Positions 11,822 to 22,322 of a stretch of 64,000 bases of DNA are shown piece by piece. The DNA is from Aspergillus flavus (Eukaryota > Ascomycota > Eurotiomycetes > Eurotiales > Aspergillaceae): NCBI RefSeq assembly GCF_009017415.1, contig NC_092406.1, positions 1,178,001-1,242,000 of the forward strand, in the 5' to 3' direction. Position 1 is the stretch's first letter. Each line of letters begins with the position of its first letter. Both the position numbers and the translations under genes were made by a program. Under the pieces are notes generated by a model. It saw nothing but the letters and a program-made list of their open reading frames with translations, did not search any database and was not told the DNA's origin.

Positions 11822-11829
11822 TATATATA
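11822..11829 (+). promoter_or_regulatory. TATA box of the small cysteine-rich gene
   Basis: TATATATA lies 288 bases before the splice donor of a predicted 5'UTR intron and 354 bases before the coding exon. Immediately downstream comes a CT-rich region (cctctt, cttccctcctacc, attcttctccatccc) typical of fungal transcription starts. The spacing suggests transcription starting near 11850-11880. The ATG at 11832 lies too close to the TATA box to be in the transcript. Confidence 0.55.
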
Positions 11830-12116
11830 CTATGGAGCTTCTGCCAATTCGTCTCTACAACAGCATCTCCTCGTTCCTCTTCAGTCTACCTGCATCTCTA
11901 ACCCTGCAACTTCCCTCCTACCAAGTGAATCCGGCCTCCCTTACTATTCTTCTCCATCCCTCGCAAAGGACTCCCTAGGACTTGTTTTCAGTTCCATCTC
12001 CGCTGGTTTCTAGAACCCAGTTCCAACATTGTTCTTCGTGTGAACCAAGGTTCAAGAACCGAACCCAAAAAAAACTTTCCCTTGACCCCGACTCTAACCT
12101 TACGTGACCTGCTGCG

Positions 12117-12175
12117 GTAAGTGACGTGGACCAAGCCTTGCTGTTGAAACTTGTTGAACTAACATGTTCGGACAG
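12117..12175 (+). other. Predicted 5'UTR intron
   Basis: A 59-nt intron with GTAAGT donor, CTAAC branch point at 12159-12163 and ACAG acceptor. The only ATG between the TATA region and the main start (at 12164) lies inside it and would be spliced out. Acceptor and start codon are 7 bases apart. Confidence 0.65.
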
Positions 12176-12182
12176 CATCACC

Positions 12183-12350
12183 ATGGCCAACCAATGCCCG
12201 GGACATGTCTTTGCTATCGTGCAAGCCACCAATGGAAACATCCTCACCTGGCGCTGTTCTGACTGCACATCGGGGCCATTTGTGGCCATCTGGCGCTGCA
12301 AGATCTGTAATCACTGCCGCTGTAACTCATGCCACACCGCGAAGGCCTGA
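12183..12350 (+). CDS. Small cysteine-rich CxxC protein, function unknown
   Basis: A 55-residue frame opens at CACCATGGCC, an excellent initiation context, directly after a predicted 5'UTR intron. The spliced leader from the TATA box on contains no ATG over about 280 bases, which is unlikely by chance and supports this start. The protein has nine cysteines. Eight form C-x2-C (WRCSDC), about 13 residues, then C-x2-C-x2-C-x-C-x2-C (CKICNHCRCNSC), flanked by WR in both halves and followed by H. Such paired CxxC knuckles usually bind zinc; zinc binding is inferred. There is no signal peptide, so it is probably not a secreted defensin. I do not recognise the family. Surrounding sequence is gene-poor with long pyrimidine tracts, so the transcript may have long untranslated regions. 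Confidence 0.65.
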   Translation: MANQCPGHVFAIVQATNGNILTWRCSDCTSGPFVAIWRCKICNHCRCNSCHTAKA

Positions 12351-14796
12351 GTAGCGGTTACACTGGTCGCCATCGGGTCTGGTATACTTCGGTAAGTAGT
12401 GGTACAAGTGAGGGAGCAAATCCTGCTTTTCCTCGTGTAACGAAAAGTTGAGGATCGACAGCTGACCCCTTCTTAGATTCAGATCCTTAAAACGTTCTTG
12501 CTGCAGCAAAATCCCTGCGTGACAGCTGCAGGCGGCAACCCCCTTCCCGACTCACGAATTAACATTGCTTTTCCCTCTTATTTCCTTAATTTTTCTTCCT
12601 TCCTTCTCTCTCGCGGTCTCAGATGTCTGCATTCCCACATTCTTGGAGAGCGCGCATTAACCTCGACGGATCCTTCTCCCGGGTGGAAGGCAACCAATCA
12701 GCTTGGCTTCTGGAGTCAGATTGAATGTCTGATCGTCGATCCGCCAAGAAAAAAGGGTGACCGATTCCAGGCTCGAGCGAGCGGCCCCGAATCCTTTCCT
12801 CTCTCTCTTCTTCTTTCTCTCTTTCTCTCCTCTCTCTGATACGTATCCCTTGATGAAGCCGGTTTTCTTTTAGCAAGCATGGGCTTGGAGTCAAGGTTCT
12901 GGGACAGAAAAAAAAAACAATCTCCCGGGAAGAAAGTTGGCCACGGACATTTTCGGCTTCACCCTAATCACGTGTTTTCTCTTTACTCTTTACTTGTTTC
13001 TGGTGTCTGTTAAGAATGCAGATAGAAGATAGAACCAACATGCGGCAACGCAAAAACCAATCTACTACTTAATTTTACTTCTTTAATTCTCATGCCGTTC
13101 AAGGAATAGAGGGTACGTAGTTAGTCAGTTACACGGCCATCCCGCGTCTCATCCTCCAACGTCACACGTGAAGGTAAGCTGTAACACCTCTCATAAATAG
13201 TAGGAGGCTATTATATTCCCCAAGGATACGGAGTTTATGACAGGACCACGCCATTCTCCACTTTCCAACGGGCAATGAAGTCACCACACAACCTATACCT
13301 GGAAACTTCCCATTCCATTGTACGACATAGTACGACGGGTTTGGGGGAGGAAGGGAAGAGGAAAACCCCCGGGACAAAGTGGCTCCAACGAACCTCTCTG
13401 GTTTAACTTTCCAAAGTAAAGTATGGAGACAGGGGGGGAGAAAAGGAATACCTTCTATAAACTCAATTCGGGAGGTTCGTTATGCGGGATCGCTTTTCCG
13501 TTCGCTCAGGCCGCCCCCTTCTAACTACCTGGGAAATAAACAAATATCCTAACGGGGGGTTTTATTGGGGGGTTTAGGTAGGGTTGCTTTATGCATGCTT
13601 TGTAACGGTTTTTTTAATTTTCTTTCTTCTTTCCTTTTTCTTTTTCTTTTTTGTATAGGTTCTTGTTTCTCATTCACCTGAGTCAGGTTGGGTTTGGGAA
13701 TTCTTTCTTTCTTTCCTTTCTTAACTACCTACTTTTATTTCCTTTCTTTTGATACTCAATTAATTAGTTATCCACCCATTGGTAACGTAGAGCAAAGTAA
13801 AGTAAAGCAACCTACCCTCTCCCCAAAAAAAAAGAAAAAGCCAGACATAGTTCAAGCTAAGCATTATTACAACGTCACCCACATAGACCAGTTCACAAGT
13901 GAGGTCGATAACCTAGCATACGTGGACCTTTGTATGTACACGCGCAAGCTAAACAGGTCCTGTCCTCAGTGGCTTATAGGATGGAGCGACGCAGGGAGTT
14001 TCATCTTGCATCCTGCCGGGAAAGAGTTCCTTTTGTTGGATGGATGGGAGTTAGGGGGAGTGATTCATGGTCATGGGATTGGTGGCTGTGGCGATGGTGA
14101 CCTTTTTTCCTTCTTTCCTTTTATTTTTATTTTTTTGGTTTTTTGGTTAGTTATTTAGTTATTATTTTGGTATTTATTTAATGGGTCCTGAAGGTTTGGA
14201 TCGGAGTGACCGTCTGGGGTGATCATCGATGGTGTTAGTGTTGGGATTTATATTGGGAAAGTTTATTTTCTGGGGTTACGTCTGTAATAGGTCTAGGGTG
14301 TTGGTTGGGAGATGAGTTATATGTGCTTTGAGATGTATATGAATTGAAATACTACGGTATTTGTAGAAGGGGGTGGATTTGCGGGCAGGGTTGAAGATCA
14401 TCGGCCTGAGCTCTCTTATGTGCTGATCATACGATACTAATGAGCAGCATACTTGGAGCTTCTAAGACTGTTCTAGAATCTGGGAGCTTCGAGGAGGTTT
14501 ATAGTTCACCGTATTCAATAATGCCAATAGCTATAGCCTGACTAATTGAGTTTGTTATGCATCGCGAAATCTACTTGTGAAGCCCAGTAATCACTTATGG
14601 CTCGCGCTCCTTACACAAATTTCAAGATATCAGATTCGTCTTAGCTTCGTCAAGGATAATACGAAAAATGAAGCGGAACTTTCTATGCCGCTATGTCGCT
14701 TTTGCTACGATTAGTACCAAAGTTGTACCCATGTGTATTGATTTTAGAATAGATCCCCATCCAAATAAACACCCAAAGTAATTTCCAAACAAAAAA
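12351..14796. other. Gene-free region with pyrimidine-rich tracts
   Basis: About 2.4 kb without a convincing coding frame. It contains several long CT-rich stretches on the + strand (about 12560-12620, 12790-12840 and 13600-13760), a CCAAT element in AACCAATCAG near 12689, and TATAAA near 13457. Long CT-rich stretches on one strand are typical of leaders and promoters of + strand fungal transcripts, so an unannotated non-coding or long-UTR transcript is possible. No protein was recognised. Confidence 0.5.
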
Positions 14797-17655
14797 TCAG
14801 GTATAGATACTCTGTTCCCTATTAGTAAATGTAGATCTCTCACTTATATAGGTCGATCGCTTACCTCGGTGATCTGGTTAACCTGCAGCCCGGGCTCGGC
14901 CATATTGGCGTCTTCCAAGAACCGAAGAGGCATCCAAACTAAATGACCTTTAATCTTATCCAACTTCTCCCGGACGTCCTTGACAGGCTGATACGGGTCA
15001 TACAAGTGTCCCTGCTTGTGGTTGCCACGGGGTCTAAAACTGTCGTATTCGTCGAAATTCTTGATGTCGTCGTCCGGGTCAGCGCGGAAGAGCATTCGAT
15101 ATATCTCGGTGTTGGTAGTCGCCCGTCCGGTCCACATCTCCCAGAGCGGGTCGCTCATAGGATCCGTAACAAAACTGTTCTCAGGTCCCTCGAGGATCTG
15201 GTTCATGCAAACATTTGGTGGCTGCGCATTGGGGCTTTGCGAAGCGTCATAATCCTGTGCTGGGAGCAGCCCAAGGTGTTCCCTCCAGAGCTGCCGCCGG
15301 AGGGTAGCGGCTACACGACCGGCCTTAAATGGCTTGCCATCCATCATGCTGTCAATGAAGTCCTGGTCCTCCACAACGATAGCCAGTTCGCTATCATGAT
15401 ATCCAAGTTGCGACTGGTAGGGTTAGTTACGGCTCGGTGACTTTAGACGAGAAGAAACCTACCCGATCGTTGATGTTGGCACTGCCGCAAATAGCAACTC
15501 TGTCATCTACAATGCACACCTTGCCATGGACATAAAGCTCTTCCTGGACGAAGTTGGCCTTTTCAGCCTCCGCTTCACCCTCCCAAGGCTCATCAGACAT
15601 CTTGCCACCGTTTAGCATAGTTGTGTGGGCAACCGTATCCTTGCTGGAGGGTTGGTATTCGGGCTTGTGGCGCTCGGCCTGCTCCTCATATCGCCTCAAT
15701 TTTGCAAGCCGCTCTTCTTTTTCTTTCTGCGCGTTGTCATAGCCAACTTCGCCCTTATCGCCCTCTTCACCAATGGAAGGATGAACACTGTCACTCATGA
15801 TGGTCTCCGCAATTCCACGTTGGATGTCATTGTATGTCACACCCGCTTCTTTCTCAAGTGCTTCCAGAGCAGGGGTTTTGTTGATACGATCATATGCACG
15901 CAGATTGAAAACAAAGATGTGTTCTTCACCCGTTAGTAATCGTTTTAGTAGAAACAAAGGTAGGCCACTCACGTTCAGGATCGACGCCATGATGCCTGAG
16001 TTGGCCGAAGATTGAGTGCTCGCCACGATTGATCGACTTATACTGGTAATCCATGATCGCCCGGGTGCCTGTTGCTTCAGGCTGTCTAAGATCTCCTGCA
16101 AATCCGGGAATGGCCGGAATCACAATGATCACCCGGAACTTTCTTCCTTCTCTGGAAGCACGGACGCAAGCATCAACGATTGCGCGTCCAATTGTGTTGA
16201 GTACAGGCTTCTGTTGATCTCCAGTGGCCGTGACTAACAGAGTCAGTGAAATGAATAGCGAAAGAGGAATAAGTTGAACGTACTGAAGAATTGATTCTCA
16301 ATGTAGACGTAGTGTTCAGCTTTGCTGATGATCTCCTTGTAAGCGTTCTGGATACTGTGCTCAGTCAAGATACCGCTACTCCAGTCAGCACTGCTGCGCA
16401 CAATTTGTGCCCGCGCACTGCCTTGGGCTCCACAGGGCTTCGAGGTTAGAGGCTCATAAGGATGCTGAACATAGTCACCGCAGGGGTACTTAGGCCGCTG
16501 CACCGCGACCAGGTCCTCATCTTCGCCTAGACGGCCCTCCAGCATCAGCCAATCAACAGTTTTATCGCGCTTGTACTTATCGCGCTTGATGAAGTTCCAC
16601 CGTAGGACAAAGTGCTCAGCAATGTCATAAACACAGTCACCCATAAGACCCATGGCCACATCATGCCAGGGCATTCGGCCATAGTCCGCCTTGCTGAGTT
16701 CGTTTGCTTGCCATTGTGCAACACTCTGAAAGTCCATGATGCGATTATTGTTAAAATCCTGTCCTGGAAAGACTTCGTCTCTCATATTGGCTGGGTGAAC
16801 ATCGGCCAGAGGATGCTGGTTAGCATCCCATCTCCCAAAGCATAGATCAATGCCTCCAATGAATGCCAGGGCATAGTCAATAACAATGAACTTCTCGTGA
16901 TGGGCCTTGTCATCATCAGTTTTCGGACATTAAACACGTCTACATGTATTAACTCACCCAGTACAAGGTCATGTCAGCTGCATTCTCAAAGATGTTGTGA
17001 TCCGGATGACGTAGGATCTTGATGTTTCCATGGCCAGGAGTACCTTCTGGACAGAGATTGCGCAACGCGTGTTTCGTATGGGCCGAGTTACAAGTCAGTG
17101 CTTGGTTGACCTGGCTTTATAAGTGACTGAGCATTTTCAACGTAGCTGAAAGCGACTGACCTCCTTGTATACGATCACGTAGATCTTCACTCCCGCTTCC
17201 GCACGACGCTTCAGTACCTGGTCCAGTCGCCATTCCTGAGTCTGATACGCGGGTCTGCGTAGGAATAACTCCGGGGAAAGCCACCAGTCTTCGATGTAGA
17301 TGACCTCCTTCGCATTTTCGAGAGCGATAGAAACAGCCCAAAGATAGTCTAGCGCATCAACATACCACTTCACCTTGTTACCCTCCCGAATCGGAGCAAA
17401 GGATTCGAAGCGATGGGATTTGGCGATTTCTGTTCTTTTTCTGTCGGTCTCTTGTTCGTGCGCTTCATCATGACGGTGGTTCGGGTTGACAATGTTGAAG
17501 AATTTGCCAACCTTATGTTTGAAGTGGTGCGCCTCCTCTACAATGTGGGTATCTGTCGGCCCCTTCTAGTCAGTTCGTTCGTAACAAATTAGAGGATATA
17601 ATTGACCTTTCAAAGAATCCTCCAACGACTGGATCCTTTCCTTGAACTTGTCCAT
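14797..17655 (-). CDS. pldA: Phospholipase D (PldA type)
   Basis: Eight exons: 17655-17607, 17552-17161, 17110-16958, 16905-16284, 16233-15973, 15923-15463, 15413-14865 and 14811-14797, giving 833 residues. It hydrolyses phosphatidylcholine to phosphatidic acid and choline and acts in membrane traffic and growth. Both catalytic HKD motifs are intact: HHEKFIVID early in exon 4, and HGKVCIVDD in exon 6 followed by GSANINDRSQLG across a junction. Other family blocks are KEVIYIEDWWLSPELFLRRP, YVYIENQFF and the GNIKILRHP region. There is no PX or PH domain, so this is the short fungal form, unlike yeast Spo14. The last exon codes only SIYT and its position rests on splice signals (TACTAAT branch, CAG acceptor). 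The gene is divergent from the METTL16-like gene, 506 bases away. Several donors are GTCAGT/GTCAAT, weaker than average. Confidence 0.92.
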
Positions 17656-18161
17656 TGCGACACTCTAGAACAACGCCCGTGGGGAATTGAATTGGAAAAA
17701 AAAGAACGACCCAACGTGGGAGTTGTAGTGCAGCTAGGCAGCCGAGCGTTCCTGAAAAGTGGGCTCTGATCCAACAAACAATGATTGAGGGGTACGTATG
17801 CGCCGAGCCCCCAATGACATCACGTTATCATTTAGCCTTATAGCCTTACCAAATTAATTCTTGAGCCTGAGATCTCGTCACCTGATGTTTCCCTCCGCGA
17901 ATCCACACTAAAATAGTGTCCTACGGAAGTTGCGGAACCTCGCAATTGCAATTTTTAGACGTACTAGGTTCGCCTGCTGATAAGCGAGCCGCTCCTTCGT
18001 GTCTCGAGCATCTCCGGTACGCCCCACCCTCGCTTCAGTGGAAAGCGAGCAACACCAAAGGTAGTGGGTACTTTCCCAATGGCTATGCGATCATTTATGC
18101 CTGAGTCCTGTGACAGTAAAGCTCGCAATAATGGTTTACTGACTGGTTCCCATGTAGCACC
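17656..18161. promoter_or_regulatory. Divergent intergenic region, pldA/METTL16-like
   Basis: 506 bases between two divergent start codons, with no other gene recognised. It includes a short A-rich stretch next to pldA (17696-17707). No specific regulator site could be assigned. Confidence 0.5.
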
Positions 18162-19940
18162 ATGAGGGTAATTCGCAATAACATCTACAAGGATGACGTC
18201 GATTTCGCCACCCTTGCACTGCAATTGCCTGAGTTCGCGAAGTAGTAAGTCTTGGCTTTACCGAACTAGAAGTTTGGAGGTTCCATACACAGTATTTCTA
18301 GGCGATCGTGCTGACATGTCACAGTCTGAAACCAAATAATCAATTGGACTTCAGTGATCCGGATGCTGTTCGGTAAGATCTACAAGCTGTGGGGTCTGGC
18401 CTTTCGATTAACCTTTAATAGTCAATTAAGCAAAAGTCTCTTGCAACGAGACTTTGGCCTGAACGTTCACATCCCGGAAAATAGGTTATGCCCGCCGGTA
18501 AGTACCAGCTAGTGTACTTCTTCATTTATTTCTAAACATTGGAACTGACAGTAGCTATAGGTGCCAAATAGGTGCGCCATCGCCCCCGAGCATGAATCTC
18601 CATTCCTAATGATGTCAGGTTGAATTATATCCTATGGTTACAAAGCCTCTTGGACACTACTGGAAAGGAATACCGTGATGACTACGACCCTGATAGAAAG
18701 GTCGTCGGGCTTGACATGTACTGCTCACTCCATCAATATGGGTAAAATCGATCTAATTTCTATAGAGGAACAGGATGCTGCAGCATATACCCCCTTCTTG
18801 GCTGCTCTGTTAGGCCACAGTGGAATTTTGTAGCAACAGGTAAAGTTGGTTGTTCAAAAATAAAAAACATAACACTAACAGATGCGTTAGACATTGATGA
18901 TGAAAATATACGAACGTCTCAAGAAGCCGTTTCTGGGAATAACTTAGACTCTCGAATCCGCGTTGTCAAGACCGATACCAGTGGTGATCTCATTCCCTTA
19001 GATAAGCTTGAAGTCGAAGGGTAAGTGGATCTGAGATACTTGACGTACTTCTGTTCCTAATGCGGCCAAAGCCTTGATTTCACAATGTGCAACCCTCCAT
19101 TTTATACATCTCGCGAGGAGCTGGTGTCATCAGCACAGGCAAAAGAACGGCCACCATTCTCTGTAAGCCACATATGCCAACGCAAAAATCATATACTCAC
19201 ACTAGATACAGGCGTGCACCGGTGCAGAAGTGGAAATGGTTACCCAAGGAGGGGAAGTTGCTTTCGCGTCGCGCATGATCGAAGAAAGCCTCAGGCTCCG
19301 CCAGAAAGTCTTATGGTATACGTCGATGCTGGGAAAACTGAGCAGCGTCTCTATACTGGTTGAGAAACTCATTGGGCATGGCAATCACAATTATGCGGTC
19401 ACGGAGTTTGTCCAGGGCTCTAAAACTAGGAGATGGGCGATAGCATGGTCGTGGGGTGATCTTCGCCCTTCTGTGGTATATTTTGCTCATTCGCACATGC
19501 ATTCTTCAGAATACTGATAGAGACAGGACGTGGCGAGATCGATCGCAACCTTTCCGAAACACCTTCTTCCATTTCCGTCGGAATACGTCTTCAACATTCC
19601 CAACGGCTCTATCGACGATGCAAGTCAGAAGCTTGATAAGGAACTCGCTTCTCTTTCCCTTCAATGGATATGGCGCAGTAATTTAGCTATGGGTGTTGGG
19701 TTCGCTATGGAAAATGTGTGGTCCCGCCAGGCGCGTAGGAAGATGAAAGGTTCGGCTGAGGCAATGCAAAGTATTGATGTTGATGACAGTAGAGCAGCAT
19801 TGGGATTCAAAGTGCAGCTGAGGAAGGAAGGTATCGAGGAGAAAGGCGTTCGAGTTCTGATAAGATGGCTCAAGGGCACAGATTCGGTTTTGTTCGAGAG
19901 TTTCTGTGGCATGGTGAAGAGGAAGCTTGAGGGCAGGTAG
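18162..19940 (+). CDS. METTL16/RlmF-type RNA adenine methyltransferase
   Basis: Ten exons: 18162-18244, 18325-18372, 18422-18497, 18561-18571 (11 nt), 18619-18717, 18766-18839, 18882-19020, 19072-19162, 19212-19475 and 19527-19940, giving 432 residues. All phases close. The family methylates N6 of adenine in structured RNA (U6 snRNA and some mRNA hairpins in animals and fission yeast). Signatures in order are NNIYKDDVDFATLA, QLDFSDPDAVRQL, RLNYILWLQSLL, the SAM-binding GLDIGTGCCSIYPLLG, ATDALDIDDENI, and the catalytic NPPF tetrad in MCNPPFY. The C-terminal part is conserved in style (SRMIEESLRL, WRSNLAMGVGFAMENVWSR). The vertebrate C-terminal RNA-binding extension is absent. Exon structure is unusually dense, ten exons in 1.8 kb. 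The target RNA in this organism is inferred, not shown. Confidence 0.9.
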
Positions 19941-20601
19941 AGGAAGCAGAATAAATTCGGTTAAGGGGCTGACTGGCCTAACGCTGTTTGTTTAACTTCC
20001 ATGCCCAGCGCCATGCTAAAGAGTACGGATAAAGGTACATACTACAGCTCATAAGGGTCACGTCGGCATCGAAGGCAATCAGGAAATAGATTAAGATAGG
20101 GAAGAACGGATCGCAGCCCGTTCTCTACTGGGGATACTCGAAGGAGGCTTCACCCGGGAGCACTATAGCTCATCGTACATTTTCATGCTAGAGCCGAGAC
20201 AACTATTCAGCCTCTTCCAGTGTTATTATTATGCAACTGGCCTCAGTTGCTAGAGTCAAGCGGGTCAGCAGGTACATGTTCAATCAGCGGACGCAGCCAG
20301 ATAGGCGATATGCGACATGGTTTATTTCAAGGACCGAGGCAGCAAAAGAAAAGCGGGTCGATATCTCAGCTCAGGGCTATAATACACGCTGTTATAAGCT
20401 ACTATCATAGGGCTAATGCTGCGCTACGCTTACTAGTATGTTGCAAGGGTAAAGCTTCCTTTATTGTAGCCCCATATCAGCAATCCATGGAACTACTGTG
20501 GGCTTTACTAGGTACTATGATTCTTATAATCTGAAGATGGTGCCTCATTGTTCCAGGCAAATACTCTTTCATTGAGCGATCAAACATCGGTACTGTTCGA
20601 C
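19941..20601. other. Intergenic, no gene recognised
   Basis: About 660 bases between the methyltransferase gene and a pseudogene. Short open frames show no recognisable protein. It probably holds the 3' UTR and decayed sequence. Confidence 0.5.
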
Positions 20602-21977
20602 ATGTGGGAATACTAAGAGGCCAAATCAGTCTTGGTTACCGGTGGATCTGGGTTCTTGGGCACCACAATTGTTCATCGTCTCGTGATGAGCACCTCCTTG
20701 TTGCGCATCTACTTGGTCTGTAGGGGTACCGAGTGAGTTTATCTATTGTGTATCCATTCAGAGACCATTATACTGATTCCCTCGATAGAAAACTCCTCTC
20801 CAAGTGGAGAGAATGGCTACCTCCCAACATAGTGAACAAAGTCTACGACACGAAACGACTGATTGTACTTGACGGTGATATCCTCCTACCTAACCTCGGT
20901 TTCTTGCAATCAGAGTTAGGTATGATACGGGACGAAGACCACATAATCATCCATGCAGCCTCATCTATCAACCTGGGGAGTGCGTTGAAGCGAGTATCCG
21001 ACCCCATTATCGGAGCTAGTGAAATAATGGCAAACCTAGCCTTCACTTGCAAACGGCTCGATCGTTTCATCTACGTCTCTTCTGCATATTCAAACGCACA
21101 TCTCTACCCTCGGGGTCCCGATGCAGATGTGCAAATAAACGAGGAAATCTGTGAGCCTGGAAGACAGTCCCTTGTCCTTGATGAACTGAACGAGGTGCGA
21201 AAGAGCGGTACAAGCCAGGCATATGAAGCGGAAAACTTTCCCTGGGCCTATGCATATGCTAAACATATCACGGAACGACTGCTACAGCACTATTTCAGTG
21301 TTCATGCTGCAGAGAAGAAACTCCTGATTATACGCCCGTGTGTCATCAGACCAGCTCAGCATTTCCCATTCCCAGGATACAATATGCCCATGTCATCACC
21401 AATTACAATGGCTGTCACTGCATTCGCCTTAGCACTAACTAGGGAAGTTAGAATTGCGACAAAGATGGATGACCCCGACGGTAGGGTCACTATTGACGAA
21501 GTTCCTGTAGATGTGGTGGCCGACCGCCTACTTTGTCATCTGGCTATGGGCACGTCGGGTTGTATCCACCGCCGTTAGCGGGGTGAGGTCTCAACTCAAT
21601 TTTGAAGAATTGTCGAATTCCTAATGAAGCTTCGCCGGATTCCTTGGAGGCTACAGTTCCGGTGGGTGAAGGCGGACTGGAGATCGACCGACCAACATTC
21701 GATATCTCGGCTGTATGCAATCCTTGGAGCTTCTTTCAATTTCTCCGAGAACAAAACTATCTCAATGTGCCAGAAGCTATCTAAGGAAGAGCAACAAGAT
21801 CTGCAGTTATTTACGCAAATCGACATAAGCGATAATCTTCTCACTCAAACGGAAGCCATCCGCTTTGCCATGAATACATTTGCCCGCAAAAGGAAGATAT
21901 GGCGACTGATTGTCTGGCTATTGTATTCCTGTTTCGGAAAGACGGGAAAGACTGAACGGTTTCTGGGCCCTACCTAA
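20602..21977 (+). pseudogene. Acyl-CoA/thioester reductase-like pseudogene
   Basis: Remains of a short-chain-type NAD(P)-binding reductase of the male-sterility/fatty acyl-CoA reductase family. Preserved pieces include the nucleotide-binding VTGGSGFLGTTIVHRL, IIHAASSINLG, RFIYVSSAYSNA, the active-site YAYAK in WAYAYAKHITERLL, and VDVVADRLLCHLAMG. It is broken repeatedly. A TAA stands at the fifth codon (20614-20616), and an in-frame TGA follows at 20734 where the reading shifts frame (or a 29-nt segment would have to be an implausibly short intron). Another frameshift lies near 21565, where AVSGVRSQLNF continues in a different frame. A further stop at about 21622 comes before the C-terminal part, which itself appears in two frames (PW.FFQFLREQNYL versus ISRLYAILGASF). 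The body of the reading frame, 20733-21578, is still open, so decay may be fairly recent. The original substrate cannot be told. Confidence 0.85.
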
Positions 21978-22322
21978 TATAGAAAAGCGAGGTTTTCCAA
22001 TTGGGTCATGGTGTCTACATGTAAGCACCCCAGATACTTGATAACGTTCTCCACGGGCAAGTGGAACACACGGATTTGTAAGACTCGCTAGTACCTACTG
22101 AGCACGGTTCTCGGCGCCCTCCGATTGGGGAATGTCACGGTCATTGGGAAAGATCCGGTTCGTATAGTTACATGTATAAAATCCGGCTCAATTAGAATGC
22201 TTAAGCACAGAAAAGTTAAGTCTACAACAGTCGCCATCCACTGAGAGGTAAGCATTCAGGTAGGCGGGATATCCAAAACACGAAAAGATAAATAAATAAT
22301 AGAAGGAAAATGAGACAAGCAA
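21978..22322. other. Intergenic, no gene recognised
   Basis: About 345 bases between the pseudogene and the 3' end of sec7. Nothing was recognised. Confidence 0.5.

Noticed and set aside
13688..14158. 156-codon frame with hydrophobic ends
   Set aside because: The hydrophobic parts come from T-rich tracts translated in one frame; there is no good start and no family likeness.
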